Shown here: positions 44,255 through 51,921 of the stretch, piece after piece
Layout: each line of letters begins with the position of its first letter
Position numbering within the stretch: the first letter of the stretch is position 1
NCBI RefSeq assembly: GCF_945956895.1
Contig: NZ_CAMFJF010000004.1
Location: 62,001-126,000 of the forward strand
Length of the DNA stretch: 64,000 nt
Reading direction: 5' to 3'
Origin: an uncultured Allobosea sp.
Lineage (GTDB): Bacteria > Pseudomonadota > Alphaproteobacteria > Rhizobiales > Beijerinckiaceae
Notes under the pieces: generated by a model
What the model was told of the DNA's origin: nothing
The model's input: only the letters and a program-made list of their open reading frames with translations
The model's database searches: none
Program-made: the position numbers and the translations under genes

Positions 44255-45613
44255 ATGCGCCTGCCGATCATCGCCGCCCTGCTGCTGTCCTCGACCATGC
44301 TCGCTGGAGCAGAGGCACCACAGACGGAATTCCCATCGAAGCTCGTCGGCCATGCCCTGCTGCCGGCGAACACCATCATCCCGGCGCCCGCCGATGCGCC
44401 GGCCGATCTCAAGGTCTCCGGCAAATTCGTGAGCCCCGGCAAGCGCGTCGAGGCGGTCGGCACCGTCATGGGGACCTCGGGCGGACGCCCGACCGGGCTC
44501 TCCACCCCCTTTGCCGGCCAGCCCGTGCAGGGCTTTTCCGGCATCCGCTCGCTGGGGAACGGCGAGTTCCTCGTGCTGACCGACAACGGTTTCGGCTCGA
44601 AGGTCAATTCGCCGGACGCGATGCTGTTCTTCCACCGCCTCAAGGCCGATTTCGGCAAGGGCGCGGTCGAGCGCCTCTCGACCACCTTCCTGCATGATCC
44701 CGACAAGAAGATCCCCTTCCGTATCGTCCATGAGGGCACCGATAAGCGCTACCTGACCGGCGCGGATTTCGATCCCGAATCGATTCAGCCAATCGGCGGC
44801 AAGTACTGGATCGGCGAGGAATTCGGCCCTTACCTCATCCGCGTCGATGCCTCCGGCAAGGTCGAGGCGGTGTTCGAGACGCTGGTCGACGGCAAGCCGG
44901 CCCGCTCGCCCGATCACTATGCGATCACGACGCCCGGCGCGCCCGATCAGAGCGTCGCCTTCAACGTGCGCCGCTCAAAGGGCTTCGAGGGCATGGCGCA
45001 GTCGCCTGACGGCCGCTTCCTCTATCCGCTGCTCGAAGGCCCGCTCTGGAACGCCGAGACCAAGGGCAACGAGGAGATCGATGGCAAGGCCGTGCTGCGG
45101 ATCCTCGAATTCGACGTCGCCAACGAGAAATGGACCGGCCGCTCCTGGTTCTACCCGCTGGAGCTGAAGGGCAACGCCATCGGCGATTTCAACATGATCG
45201 ACGCCACGACGGCGCTGATCATCGAGCGCGACAACGGCGAGGGCACGGCCGACAAGGCCTGCGCCGCCGGCCAGAAGGGCCCGGACTGCTTCCACGACCT
45301 CGCGAAGTTCAAGCGCATCGTGAAGATCGAGATGACCGAGGCCAATATCGGCAAGCCCGTGCGCAAGATCGGCTTCATCGACCTCATGAAGATCGCCGAT
45401 CCCGACGGCAAGGCGAAGCAGGGCGCCATCGACGGCGTGCTGCCCTTCCCCTTCTTCACCATCGAGAATGTCGACGTGGTCGATCGCGTCAATGGCATCA
45501 TCGTTGTCGGCAACGACAACAACCTGCCCTTCTCCTCCTCGCGCGACCCGAAGAAGGCTGACGACAACGAACTCGTCCTGCTTCAGGTCAAGGATCTGCT
45601 CGACGCGAAATGA
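44255..45613 (+). CDS. secreted esterase-like/phytase-like beta-propeller protein
   Basis: A 452-aa exported protein. Signal peptide MRLPIIAALLLSSTMLAGAEA, then a propeller of the 'esterase-like activity of phytase' family: 'GFSGIRSLGNGEFLVLTDNGFGSKVNSPDAM', 'GADFDPESIQPIGGKYWIGEEFGPYLIRVD', 'KGFEGMAQSPDGRFLYPLLEGPL' and 'TIENVDVVDRVNGIIVVGNDNNLPFS'. The acidic loops probably bind calcium. The substrate is unknown (a phosphoester is possible). It lies 99 bases after ghrA and is followed by a strong hairpin, so it probably ends the transcription unit. Confidence 0.87.
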   Translation: MRLPIIAALLLSSTMLAGAEAPQTEFPSKLVGHALLPANTIIPAPADAPADLKVSGKFVSPGKRVEAVGTVMGTSGGRPTGLSTPFAGQPVQGFSGIRSLGNGEFLVLTDNGFGSKVNSPDAMLFFHRLKADFGKGAVERLSTTFLHDPDKKIPFRIVHEGTDKRYLTGADFDPESIQPIGGKYWIGEEFGPYLIRVDASGKVEAVFETLVDGKPARSPDHYAITTPGAPDQSVAFNVRRSKGFEGMAQSPDGRFLYPLLEGPLWNAETKGNEEIDGKAVLRILEFDVANEKWTGRSWFYPLELKGNAIGDFNMIDATTALIIERDNGEGTADKACAAGQKGPDCFHDLAKFKRIVKIEMTEANIGKPVRKIGFIDLMKIADPDGKAKQGAIDGVLPFPFFTIENVDVVDRVNGIIVVGNDNNLPFSSSRDPKKADDNELVLLQVKDLLDAK

Positions 45614-45618
45614 AACAC

Positions 45619-45650
45619 CTCCTGCCGGCCTCGCAAGGGGCCGGCAGGAG
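45619..45650 (+). terminator. strong hairpin after the phytase-like gene
   Basis: CTCCTGCCGGCC and GGCCGGCAGGAG form a perfect 12-bp stem with an 8-base loop, five bases after the stop codon. No T run follows, so it may act with Rho or as a 3' stabiliser. It marks the end of the salvage-ghrA-phytase stretch. Confidence 0.7.
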
Positions 45651-45742
45651 CGACGTCTCGCAACCGTCTCTGCCTGGCTGGTTAATGTTCGTTGTTCGTT
45701 CTTGTAATATTATCGGGCGGGTGTAAAATAATGGGGACCAAG

Positions 45743-45760
45743 CGCCTCGTGCGTGAGGCG
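45743..45760 (+). promoter_or_regulatory. small hairpin in the leader of the SPW-repeat gene
   Basis: CGCCTC-GTGCGT-GAGGCG is a perfect 6-bp stem 35 bases before the start codon. Upstream lies an AT-rich stretch (TAATATTAT at 45706-45714, TAAAATAAT at 45724-45732) that should contain the promoter. No clear EcfG-type GGAAC box is present. Confidence 0.35.
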
Positions 45761-45795
45761 TAGTGGTTGGATGATCGTCACCGATGGAGGGGATC

Positions 45796-46158
45796 ATGAT
45801 GACCGCGAATATGAAGACCGGACGGACGCAGGACTGGCTTAACCTGATCCTCGCCGCGCTGCTGTTCTTCTCACCCTGGTTCATGGGCTATGCCGGCAAT
45901 GTCATGCCGGCGCGCAACGCCTGGATCGTCGGCGCGGTGCTTGCGTTGATCGCGATTGCGGCGATTTCGGCCTTTGCCGAATGGGAAGAATGGCTGAACC
46001 TCGCACTCGGGCTCTGGCTTGTGGCCTCGCCCTGGATGCTCGGCTTCACGACCCATTTCCCCGCCTTCTGGAGCCATCTCGTCGTCGGTCTGCTGACCGC
46101 GGGGATTTCGGCCTGGGCAGTGTGGGATTATCGGCACGAGCCGCACGCGACGGCCTGA
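45796..46158 (+). CDS. SPW repeat membrane protein
   Basis: A 120-aa protein with four membrane segments arranged as two SPW units: 'WLNLILAALLFFSPWFMGYAG' and 'WLNLALGLWLVASPWMLGFTTH'. Each has the Ser-Pro-Trp signature, followed by 'IVGAVLALIAIAAISAFAEWEE' and 'HLVVGLLTAGISAWAVWDYRHE'. Function unknown. Homologues are often stress-induced. GGAGG lies five bases before ATG 45796, and a second ATG follows directly. It converges on the xylose transporter genes with a 32-base gap and no repeat. Confidence 0.87.
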   Translation: MMTANMKTGRTQDWLNLILAALLFFSPWFMGYAGNVMPARNAWIVGAVLALIAIAAISAFAEWEEWLNLALGLWLVASPWMLGFTTHFPAFWSHLVVGLLTAGISAWAVWDYRHEPHATA

Positions 46159-46190
46159 GGGCACCGCTCTCCTCTCGGCTCCGGCGCGGC

Positions 46191-47009
46191 CTAACTGCGT
46201 AGCGCGCCGGGACCGGCTACCGCCGCCGGCGGGCATTTGCCCGAGATGATCATGCCCAGCACCTCGTCCTGCGTGACGTCCGCGGTGCGAGCGGTGCCGA
46301 CGACCTTGCCGTTCTTCATCACGGTTACGCGGTCGGCGAGGTCGAAGACGTCGTGCAGGTCGTGGCTGATTAGGAAGATGCCGATGCCCTGTTTCTTGAG
46401 CTGCAGGGTCAGTTCGGCAACCTGCTTGGTCTCGGCCGGGCCGAGCGCCGCCGTGGGCTCGTCCATGATCAGCACGCGGGCGTTGAAATAGATCGCGCGG
46501 GCGATCGCAACGGACTGGCGCTGGCCGCCCGAGAGCGCCTTCACCGGCTCCTTGAAGCGGCGGAAATGCGGGTTGAGCCGGCTCATCACCTTGCGGGTCT
46601 CGGCCTCCATTGTCGCATCGTCGAGCGTGCCCCAGCCAGTCAGCAATTCGCGGCCGAGGAAAATATTGGCGGCGGCGTCGACATTGTCCGCGAGAGCGAG
46701 CGTCTGGTAGATCGTCTCGATGCCGTGGCGCTTGGCGTCGCGCGGGCTCGAGACCGTGACCTCCTCGCCATTGACCCGGATCGTGCCGGCATCGGCCTTA
46801 TAGGCGCCCGACAGGATCTTGATCAGCGTCGACTTGCCGGCGCCGTTATGGCCGAGCAGCCCGACGACCTCGCCCGGCATCAGGTCGACGCTCGCGCCGT
46901 CGACGGCCTTGATGCCGCCGAAGGCGATCGAGATGTCGCGCATCTCGATCAGGGGCGTGTCCTGGCCGGGATGCGTTGCAGCGATGTCTGCCGGCTCCGC
47001 GATGCTCAT
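46191..47009 (-). CDS. sugar ABC transporter ATP-binding protein, single domain (XylG/FrcA-like)
   Basis: A 272-aa ATPase: Walker A 'GHNGAGKST', Q-loop '[20 protein letters not shown]', signature '[15 protein letters not shown]', Walker B '[13 protein letters not shown]' and H-loop '[10 protein letters not shown]'. Classical XylG has two ATPase domains (about 510 aa). This has only one, as in the fructose system FrcA, so a homodimer must serve the transporter. GAGGAGG lies five bases before the ATG. The last gene of the minus-strand transporter operon. Confidence 0.88.
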   Translation of the reverse strand: MSIAEPADIAATHPGQDTPLIEMRDISIAFGGIKAVDGASVDLMPGEVVGLLGHNGAGKSTLIKILSGAYKADAGTIRVNGEEVTVSSPRDAKRHGIETIYQTLALADNVDAAANIFLGRELLTGWGTLDDATMEAETRKVMSRLNPHFRRFKEPVKALSGGQRQSVAIARAIYFNARVLIMDEPTAALGPAETKQVAELTLQLKKQGIGIFLISHDLHDVFDLADRVTVMKNGKVVGTARTADVTQDEVLGMIISGKCPPAAVAGPGALRS

Positions 47010-47018
47010 GGAACCTCC

Positions 47019-48323
47019 TCAGCTCAGCCGTTTGCGATAGAGCCCGTCGAGCCAGACCGCGAGGACGAGGACGATGCCGACGACGATGTTCTGCAAGGGC
47101 GCATCGACGCCGATCAGCACCATGCCGGATTGCAGCGACTGCATCACCAGCGCCCCCAGCATCGCGCCGGCGATGGTGCCGACGCCGCCGGCGAGCGAGG
47201 TGCCGCCGATGACCGCCGCGGCGATGACATAGAGCTCGTCCAGCGTGCCGGCGGCGTTGGTCGCCGCGTTGAGACGGGCCGTGGAGATGCAAGCGGAGAT
47301 GCCGACGAGCACGCCCATCAGCCCGAAGACCAGCATCAGCACCTTGCGCGTCTTGACGCCCGAGAGCTGCGCCGCCTCCGGGTTGCCGCCGATGGCGAAG
47401 ACATACCGGCCGAAGCGCAGGCGATTGGCGAGGAAGGTGATGATCACGCCGACGGCGAGCGCCACCAGTACCGGCACGGCGAGGCCATGGCCGATGCTGA
47501 GCCCGCCTTCGGGCCAGGTGCCGCCCTTGGCCTCGACGAGGCGCCGCGCGACGCCGGCCGGCAGCGCATAGGCGTTCGCGACCATGACTGTCGCCAGCAC
47601 GGCGGCGCAGCCGAGCCCGACGATGGCGATCTCGGCCCAGAGCGGGCGCAGCACGAAGCCGAAGCGCTTGCGCCGGCGCCGGATCAGCGCCGCGCCCAGG
47701 CAGATCGCGGCACAAAGCCCGATGCCGATCGCCCAGGAGGCGCTGGTGCCGATCGCGCCCTCGACGCCGCCGCCGAGCGGCCGGAAGCGCGAATCCATCG
47801 GCGCGATGGTCTGGCCTTGGGTGACCCACCAGGCCGCCCCGCGCCAGACCAGAAGTCCGCCCAGCGTGACGATGAAGGAGGGGATGGCGAGGTAGGCGAT
47901 TAGCGCGCCCTGCAGCAGGCCGACGAGCCCGCCCAGCGTCATCGCGAGCAGCAGGCTGACGAGCCAGGTCAGCGGGTGCTCCAGGCCCCAGAGCTCCGGC
48001 AGCAGCCGGACCTGCACCAGCCCGACCATCATGCCGACGAAGCCGAGCATCGAGCCGACCGAGAGGTCGATATTGCGGGTGACGATGACCAGCACCATGC
48101 CGCAGGCCATGATCGCGATCGAGGCGGTCTGGACCAGCAGGTTCCACAGGTTGCGCGGCGTCAGGAAGGCGCCGTCCGACAGCCAGTTGAAGCCGAGCCA
48201 GATCACCGCGAGCGCCGCGACCATGCCGATCATGCGCGGATCGAACTCGATCTCGCGCAGATGGTCGCCAAGGCGCTTGCGCTCCTGCACCGGATGGGCC
48301 GGTGCGGGGGCAACTTCAGTCAC
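47019..48323 (-). CDS. xylH: sugar ABC transporter permease (XylH-like)
   Basis: A 434-aa permease with 10 or more membrane segments. Family blocks: '[39 protein letters not shown]', '[23 protein letters not shown]' and '[73 protein letters not shown]'. The TQGQTIAP loop and length match xylose permeases. A GTG at 48323 is chosen. It overlaps the last codons of xylF by eight bases (TGTGACTGA). Upstream in-frame codons lie within xylF. Confidence 0.88.
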   Translation of the reverse strand: MTEVAPAPAHPVQERKRLGDHLREIEFDPRMIGMVAALAVIWLGFNWLSDGAFLTPRNLWNLLVQTASIAIMACGMVLVIVTRNIDLSVGSMLGFVGMMVGLVQVRLLPELWGLEHPLTWLVSLLLAMTLGGLVGLLQGALIAYLAIPSFIVTLGGLLVWRGAAWWVTQGQTIAPMDSRFRPLGGGVEGAIGTSASWAIGIGLCAAICLGAALIRRRRKRFGFVLRPLWAEIAIVGLGCAAVLATVMVANAYALPAGVARRLVEAKGGTWPEGGLSIGHGLAVPVLVALAVGVIITFLANRLRFGRYVFAIGGNPEAAQLSGVKTRKVLMLVFGLMGVLVGISACISTARLNAATNAAGTLDELYVIAAAVIGGTSLAGGVGTIAGAMLGALVMQSLQSGMVLIGVDAPLQNIVVGIVLVLAVWLDGLYRKRLS

Positions 48324-49362
48324 AGGCCTTGACCTTGCCGGCCGCAACGCCCTGGCAGACTGCCGCTTTCGGCGCCCAGCCGGCATCGATCACGACATTG
48401 AGGTTCTCTTTGGTCACCGGCACCGGCGTCAGGAACAGCGCCGTCATCTTCTGCTTGGTTGGCCCCTGGTCCCAGCTCACCGATTTCGGGATCTCGTTGA
48501 GCTTGGTGCCGCCGGCGAGCTTGAGCGCGATCTCGGCGGCGTTGCGTCCGAGCTCGCGCGCGTCCTTCCAGATCGTCACCGTCTGGGTGCCCAGCGCGAC
48601 GCGGTTCAGCGCCGCACGGTCGGCATCCTGGCCGGAGACCGGCACCGAGCCGGAAAGCCCCTGCGCAGCCAACGCCGCGATGGCGCCGCCAGCGGTGCCG
48701 TCATTGGCGGCGATCACGGCATCGACCTTGTTCTGGTTGCGCGTCAGGATCTGCTCCATGTTGCGCTGGGCATTGGCGGGCAGCCATTGATCAGTGAAGG
48801 CCTCGCCGACATTCTTGATCTTGCCGCCGTCGATCGCGGGCTTCAGGATCTCGATCGAGCCTTGGTAGAGGAAGCCGGCATTCGGGTCCTGGCTCGAGCC
48901 CTTGATGAAGACGTAGTTGCCGGCCGGCTTCGCTTTCTGGATCTCGCGTGCCATCATCCGGCCGACCTCGACATTGTCGAAGGTCAGGTAGAAGGCCTGC
49001 GGGATCTCGATCAGCCGGTCATAGCCGACGACGGCGATGCCCTCGTTCACCGCCTTCTCGACAGCGGGCCGGATCGCCTGCGCATCCTGCGCCAGCACGA
49101 TGATCGCCTTGGCGCCGCGCGCGATCAGGCTTTCGACATCGGTGAGCTGCTTGGCCGGCGATGATTGCGCATCCGCGGAAAGATAGGTGCCGCCGGCCTT
49201 TTCGATCGCCGCCTTGATGGCGGCCTCGTCGGTCTTCCAGCGCTCTTCCTGGAAATTAGACCAGCTGACCCCGACGACCGGTCCCTTGGACTGGGCGAAG
49301 GCCTGGCTGTGAACGGAAAGGGCGGCAACGGCGATGCTCGCCGCGAGGACGAAACGCTTCAT
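48316..49362 (-). CDS. xylF: D-xylose ABC transporter substrate-binding protein
   Basis: A 348-aa periplasmic binding protein. Signal peptide [24 protein letters not shown], then '[69 protein letters not shown]', very close to the XylF pattern. '[52 protein letters not shown]' contains the pentose-binding residues. A TTGACA on the minus strand (49459-49464) could be its -35 box. The ligand is probably xylose, but related aldopentoses are possible. No xylose-catabolic gene is in view. Confidence 0.9.
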   Translation of the reverse strand: MKRFVLAASIAVAALSVHSQAFAQSKGPVVGVSWSNFQEERWKTDEAAIKAAIEKAGGTYLSADAQSSPAKQLTDVESLIARGAKAIIVLAQDAQAIRPAVEKAVNEGIAVVGYDRLIEIPQAFYLTFDNVEVGRMMAREIQKAKPAGNYVFIKGSSQDPNAGFLYQGSIEILKPAIDGGKIKNVGEAFTDQWLPANAQRNMEQILTRNQNKVDAVIAANDGTAGGAIAALAAQGLSGSVPVSGQDADRAALNRVALGTQTVTIWKDARELGRNAAEIALKLAGGTKLNEIPKSVSWDQGPTKQKMTALFLTPVPVTKENLNVVIDAGWAPKAAVCQGVAAGKVKACD

Positions 49363-49504
49363 CTCGATGGCCTCCTGAGCTTCCTCTGCCGCAGACTCTC
49401 AGGCTTCTCCGAGCCTCCAAGGCATCCGGCGCGTGAAACTCGGCCTAGCATCGAAGGCTGTCAAGCAGACCAAGGGAGGGCTCTCGCAGCGTCAGGTGCG
49501 CGGG

Positions 49505-50206
49505 TCAGGCGATGCGCTTGTCCGGGGAATCGCAGAGGTCGCTCTGGATGCAGCGCTCGCATTCGGGGCGCAGCGCCTTGCAGGTGTAGCGCCCGTGCAG
49601 GATCAGCCAGTGATGGGCGTGCCGGCCGAACTCGGGCGGCACCGCCTTCTCCAGCCCGAGCTCGACCTGCCGCACGTTCTTGCCCGGCGCGATGCGCAGG
49701 CGGTTGGCGATGCGGAAGACATGGGTGTCGACCGCGTGGGTGACCTCGCCGAAGGCGATGTTGAGCACGACATTGGCGGTCTTGCGGCCGACGCCGGGCA
49801 GGCTCTCCAGCGCCTCGCGCGTCGCCGGCACCTCGCCGCCGAACTCCGCGATCAGCTTCTCGCAGAGCGCGATGACGTTCTTCGCCTTGGTGCGGTAGAG
49901 CCCGATCGTCTTGATGTAGTCGCGCACCTTGTCCTCGCCGAGCGCCAGCATCTTCTCAGGCGTGTCGGCGATGGCGAAGAGCGGGCGCGTCGCCTTGTTG
50001 ACGCCGGCATCGGTCGCCTGCGCCGAGAGCACGACGGCGACCAGCAGCGTGAAGGCGTTCACCGATTCCAGCTCACCCTTGGGCTCGGGATTGGCGGCCT
50101 GGAACCGGCGGAAGATCTCGCGGATCTCCGCCGGCTTGCGGGCGCGCGGCAACGTGATGCGCTTTGCCGGCGCAGCCGTGCGAGGGGGCCTGTTCCGCTG
50201 ATCCAT
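49505..50206 (-). CDS. nth: endonuclease III
   Basis: A 233-aa DNA glycosylase/AP lyase that removes oxidised pyrimidines. Helix-hairpin-helix with catalytic lysine 'LESLPGVGRKTANVVLN' and catalytic Asp in 'HAVDTHVFRIANRL'. The 4Fe-4S loop is C-x6-C-x2-C-x5-C in 'CKALRPECERCIQSDLC'. The N-terminus carries about 30 extra basic residues, as in other Rhizobiales. The start is MDQRNRP at 50206. It is divergent from the DUF2244 gene with a 20-base gap, so promoters overlap neighbouring coding DNA. Confidence 0.95.
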   Translation of the reverse strand: MDQRNRPPRTAAPAKRITLPRARKPAEIREIFRRFQAANPEPKGELESVNAFTLLVAVVLSAQATDAGVNKATRPLFAIADTPEKMLALGEDKVRDYIKTIGLYRTKAKNVIALCEKLIAEFGGEVPATREALESLPGVGRKTANVVLNIAFGEVTHAVDTHVFRIANRLRIAPGKNVRQVELGLEKAVPPEFGRHAHHWLILHGRYTCKALRPECERCIQSDLCDSPDKRIA

Positions 50207-50226
50207 GACGGCGTTATAATCGCCGC

Positions 50227-50754
50227 ATGACACCCGGCAATAGCCTTGGCAGCGAGATCGCGGACGTGGCGCAGCAGCCGGTCTTCGACGCGACGATCAC
50301 GCCGCATCGTTCGCTCGGCCGGAACGGCTTCCGTATCGTGATGACGCTGGTCTGCCTGACGAGCGTCGTATCCTCGATCCCCTTCGTCGTGCTCGGCGCC
50401 TGGCCGGTCGCCGGCTTTTTCGGGCTCGATGTCGTCGCGCTTTTCGTCGCTTTCCATGTCAATTTCCGGCATGCGCGCGCCTTCGAGCGCATCGTGGTGA
50501 CGCCGCTGGAGGTCTTCCTGCGCAAGGTTTCGCATCGCGGGCGCGAGGCGGTCTGGCGCTTCAATCCGGCTTGGACCCGGCTCGAACGCCAGACGGACGA
50601 GGATTACGGCCTGCTCGGCCTGAAGCTGGTCTCGCGCGGGCAGAGCGTCGCGGTCGCCTCCGCGCTGTCGCCGCACGAGCGCTCGGGCTTCGCCGATGCG
50701 CTGGGCTCGGCGCTGTCGAGCGCCCGCCGCGGGCCTGACTACGGCGCGCCCTGA
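50227..50754 (+). CDS. DUF2244 domain membrane protein
   Basis: A 175-aa protein. 'FDATITPHRSLGRNGFRIVMTLVCLTSVVSSIPFVVLGAWPVAGFFGLDVVALFVAFHVNFRHAR' holds two membrane segments and the family signature. A soluble domain follows with 'RFNPAWTRLERQTDEDYGLLGLKLVSRGQSVAVASALSPHERSGFADALGSAL'. It is common next to nth in alphaproteobacteria and sometimes near cytochrome oxidase genes. Function unknown. Confidence 0.87.
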   Translation: MTPGNSLGSEIADVAQQPVFDATITPHRSLGRNGFRIVMTLVCLTSVVSSIPFVVLGAWPVAGFFGLDVVALFVAFHVNFRHARAFERIVVTPLEVFLRKVSHRGREAVWRFNPAWTRLERQTDEDYGLLGLKLVSRGQSVAVASALSPHERSGFADALGSALSSARRGPDYGAP

Positions 50755-50834
50755 GCAGGCTCGGCCTGGACGAGCCGGATCGTATGGCCGCCGCAGCTTT
50801 GGTCCTCGACGACCGACAACCCGTTCTCCGTCAC
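50739..50834 (-). pseudogene. possible gene remnant or very small ORF
   Basis: A 31-codon minus-strand frame from a GTG (VTENGLSVVEDQSCGGHTIR...) to a TAG that lies inside the 3' end of the DUF2244 gene. Codon use looks protein-like, but there is no ribosome site and no recognisable family. It lies in the 183 bases between DUF2244 and the ada-like gene. Real, decayed or chance cannot be told from this window. Confidence 0.15.
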
Positions 50835-50908
50835 GCGCGATAGTCTTGCGGATCAAGGCCGCCCTTGCCAGCTTTCGGGTGGGAACGGCATGGTGGGCGC
50901 CTTAGATT

Positions 50909-50929
50909 CGCATCATGACGAATGATGCG
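50909..50929. promoter_or_regulatory. palindromic operator-like site before the ada-like gene
   Basis: CGCATCAT-GACGA-ATGATGCG is a perfect 8-bp inverted repeat with a 5-base centre, ending eight bases before the start codon. It could be a site for autoregulation or repression. In RNA it would form a hairpin covering the ribosome site (the sequence AATGATGCGAGG lies just ahead of ATG). Confidence 0.5.
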
Positions 50930-50937
50930 AGGTTCCC

Positions 50938-51915
50938 ATGAACGCTCATGCTTCCATGAAAACGGCGATGACCCCGACGCGCTTCTCCAATGCGGTGCTG
51001 GCGCGTGCCGCCGAGGCCATGCCGAGCGAGGCCGATTTCCCGGCCGTCGCGCCCGGCTCCGACTACGACACGGTCCGGCGGATCCTCTCCTTCATCACCC
51101 ATAACTGGCGCGAGCAGCCGACGATCGAGGCGATCGCGGAAGCGGCCGGCGCAACCCCGACCGATGTCCATCATCTCTTCCGGCGCTGGTGCGGGCTGAC
51201 GCCGAAGGCGTTCCTGCAGGCGATCACGCTCGATCATGCCAAGGGGCTGCTGGCTTCCTCAGCCAGCATTCTCGACACCGCGCTGGAGGTCGGCCTCTCT
51301 GGTCCGGGCCGCCTGCACGACCTCTTCGTGACGCATGAGGCGATGTCGCCCGGCGAATGGAAGACGGGTGGCGAGGGTCTGAAGCTCTCCTACGGCTTCC
51401 ACGCATCGCCCTTCGGCGAGGCGCTCGTCGTCATCACCGAGCGCGGCCTCGCCGGCCTGGGCTGGGTTTCCAACAGCGTCGATGGCGGCAAGGTCGTCGG
51501 CGGTCGCGCCGAGGCATTGGCCGATATGATGCGGCGCTGGCCCCATGCGGACTATCGCTATGATCCGATGCTGACGGCTCCCTATGCTGCGCGCATCTTC
51601 GAGCCCAAGGCCTGGTCGCCGGAAACGCCGCTGCGCGTCGTGCTGATCGGCACCGATTTCGAGGTCCGGGTCTGGGAAACGCTGCTTCGGATTCCGGTTG
51701 GCTGCGCCACCACCTATGGCGAAGTGGCCAACCATATCGGCAAGCCGAGCGCGGCGCGGGCGGTCGGCACGGCGGTCGGCAAGAACCCGATCTCCTTCGT
51801 GGTGCCCTGCCACCGCGTCATCGGAAAATCCGGGGCGCTCACCGGCTATCACTGGGGCCTGACGCGCAAGCGCGCCATCCTCGGCTGGGAGGCTGGACAG
51901 ACGGCGGCCGGCTGA
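50938..51915 (+). CDS. methylated-DNA-[protein]-cysteine S-methyltransferase with AraC-type domain (Ada-like, N-domain missing)
   Basis: A 325-aa fusion. Residues of about 45-145 form an AraC/XylS-type helix-turn-helix region ('PTIEAIAEAAGATPTDVHHLFRRWCGLTPKAFLQAITLDHAKGLL'). Residues of about 150-320 form an O6-methylguanine methyltransferase, with the acceptor Cys291 in 'FVVPCHRVIGKSG' and 'RIPVGCATTYGEVANHIGKPSAARAVG'. The Ada N-terminal zinc domain that senses methylphosphotriesters is absent, so it cannot activate by the classical Ada route. GAGGTTCCC precedes the ATG. Confidence 0.92.
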   Translation: MNAHASMKTAMTPTRFSNAVLARAAEAMPSEADFPAVAPGSDYDTVRRILSFITHNWREQPTIEAIAEAAGATPTDVHHLFRRWCGLTPKAFLQAITLDHAKGLLASSASILDTALEVGLSGPGRLHDLFVTHEAMSPGEWKTGGEGLKLSYGFHASPFGEALVVITERGLAGLGWVSNSVDGGKVVGGRAEALADMMRRWPHADYRYDPMLTAPYAARIFEPKAWSPETPLRVVLIGTDFEVRVWETLLRIPVGCATTYGEVANHIGKPSAARAVGTAVGKNPISFVVPCHRVIGKSGALTGYHWGLTRKRAILGWEAGQTAAG

Positions 51916-51921
51916 GAGCGG

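Noticed and set aside
45700..45760. EcfG-type general stress promoter before the SPW-repeat gene
   Set aside because: The nearest sequence (GGGACC) differs from the GGAAC -35 box and no CGTT follows at the right distance.
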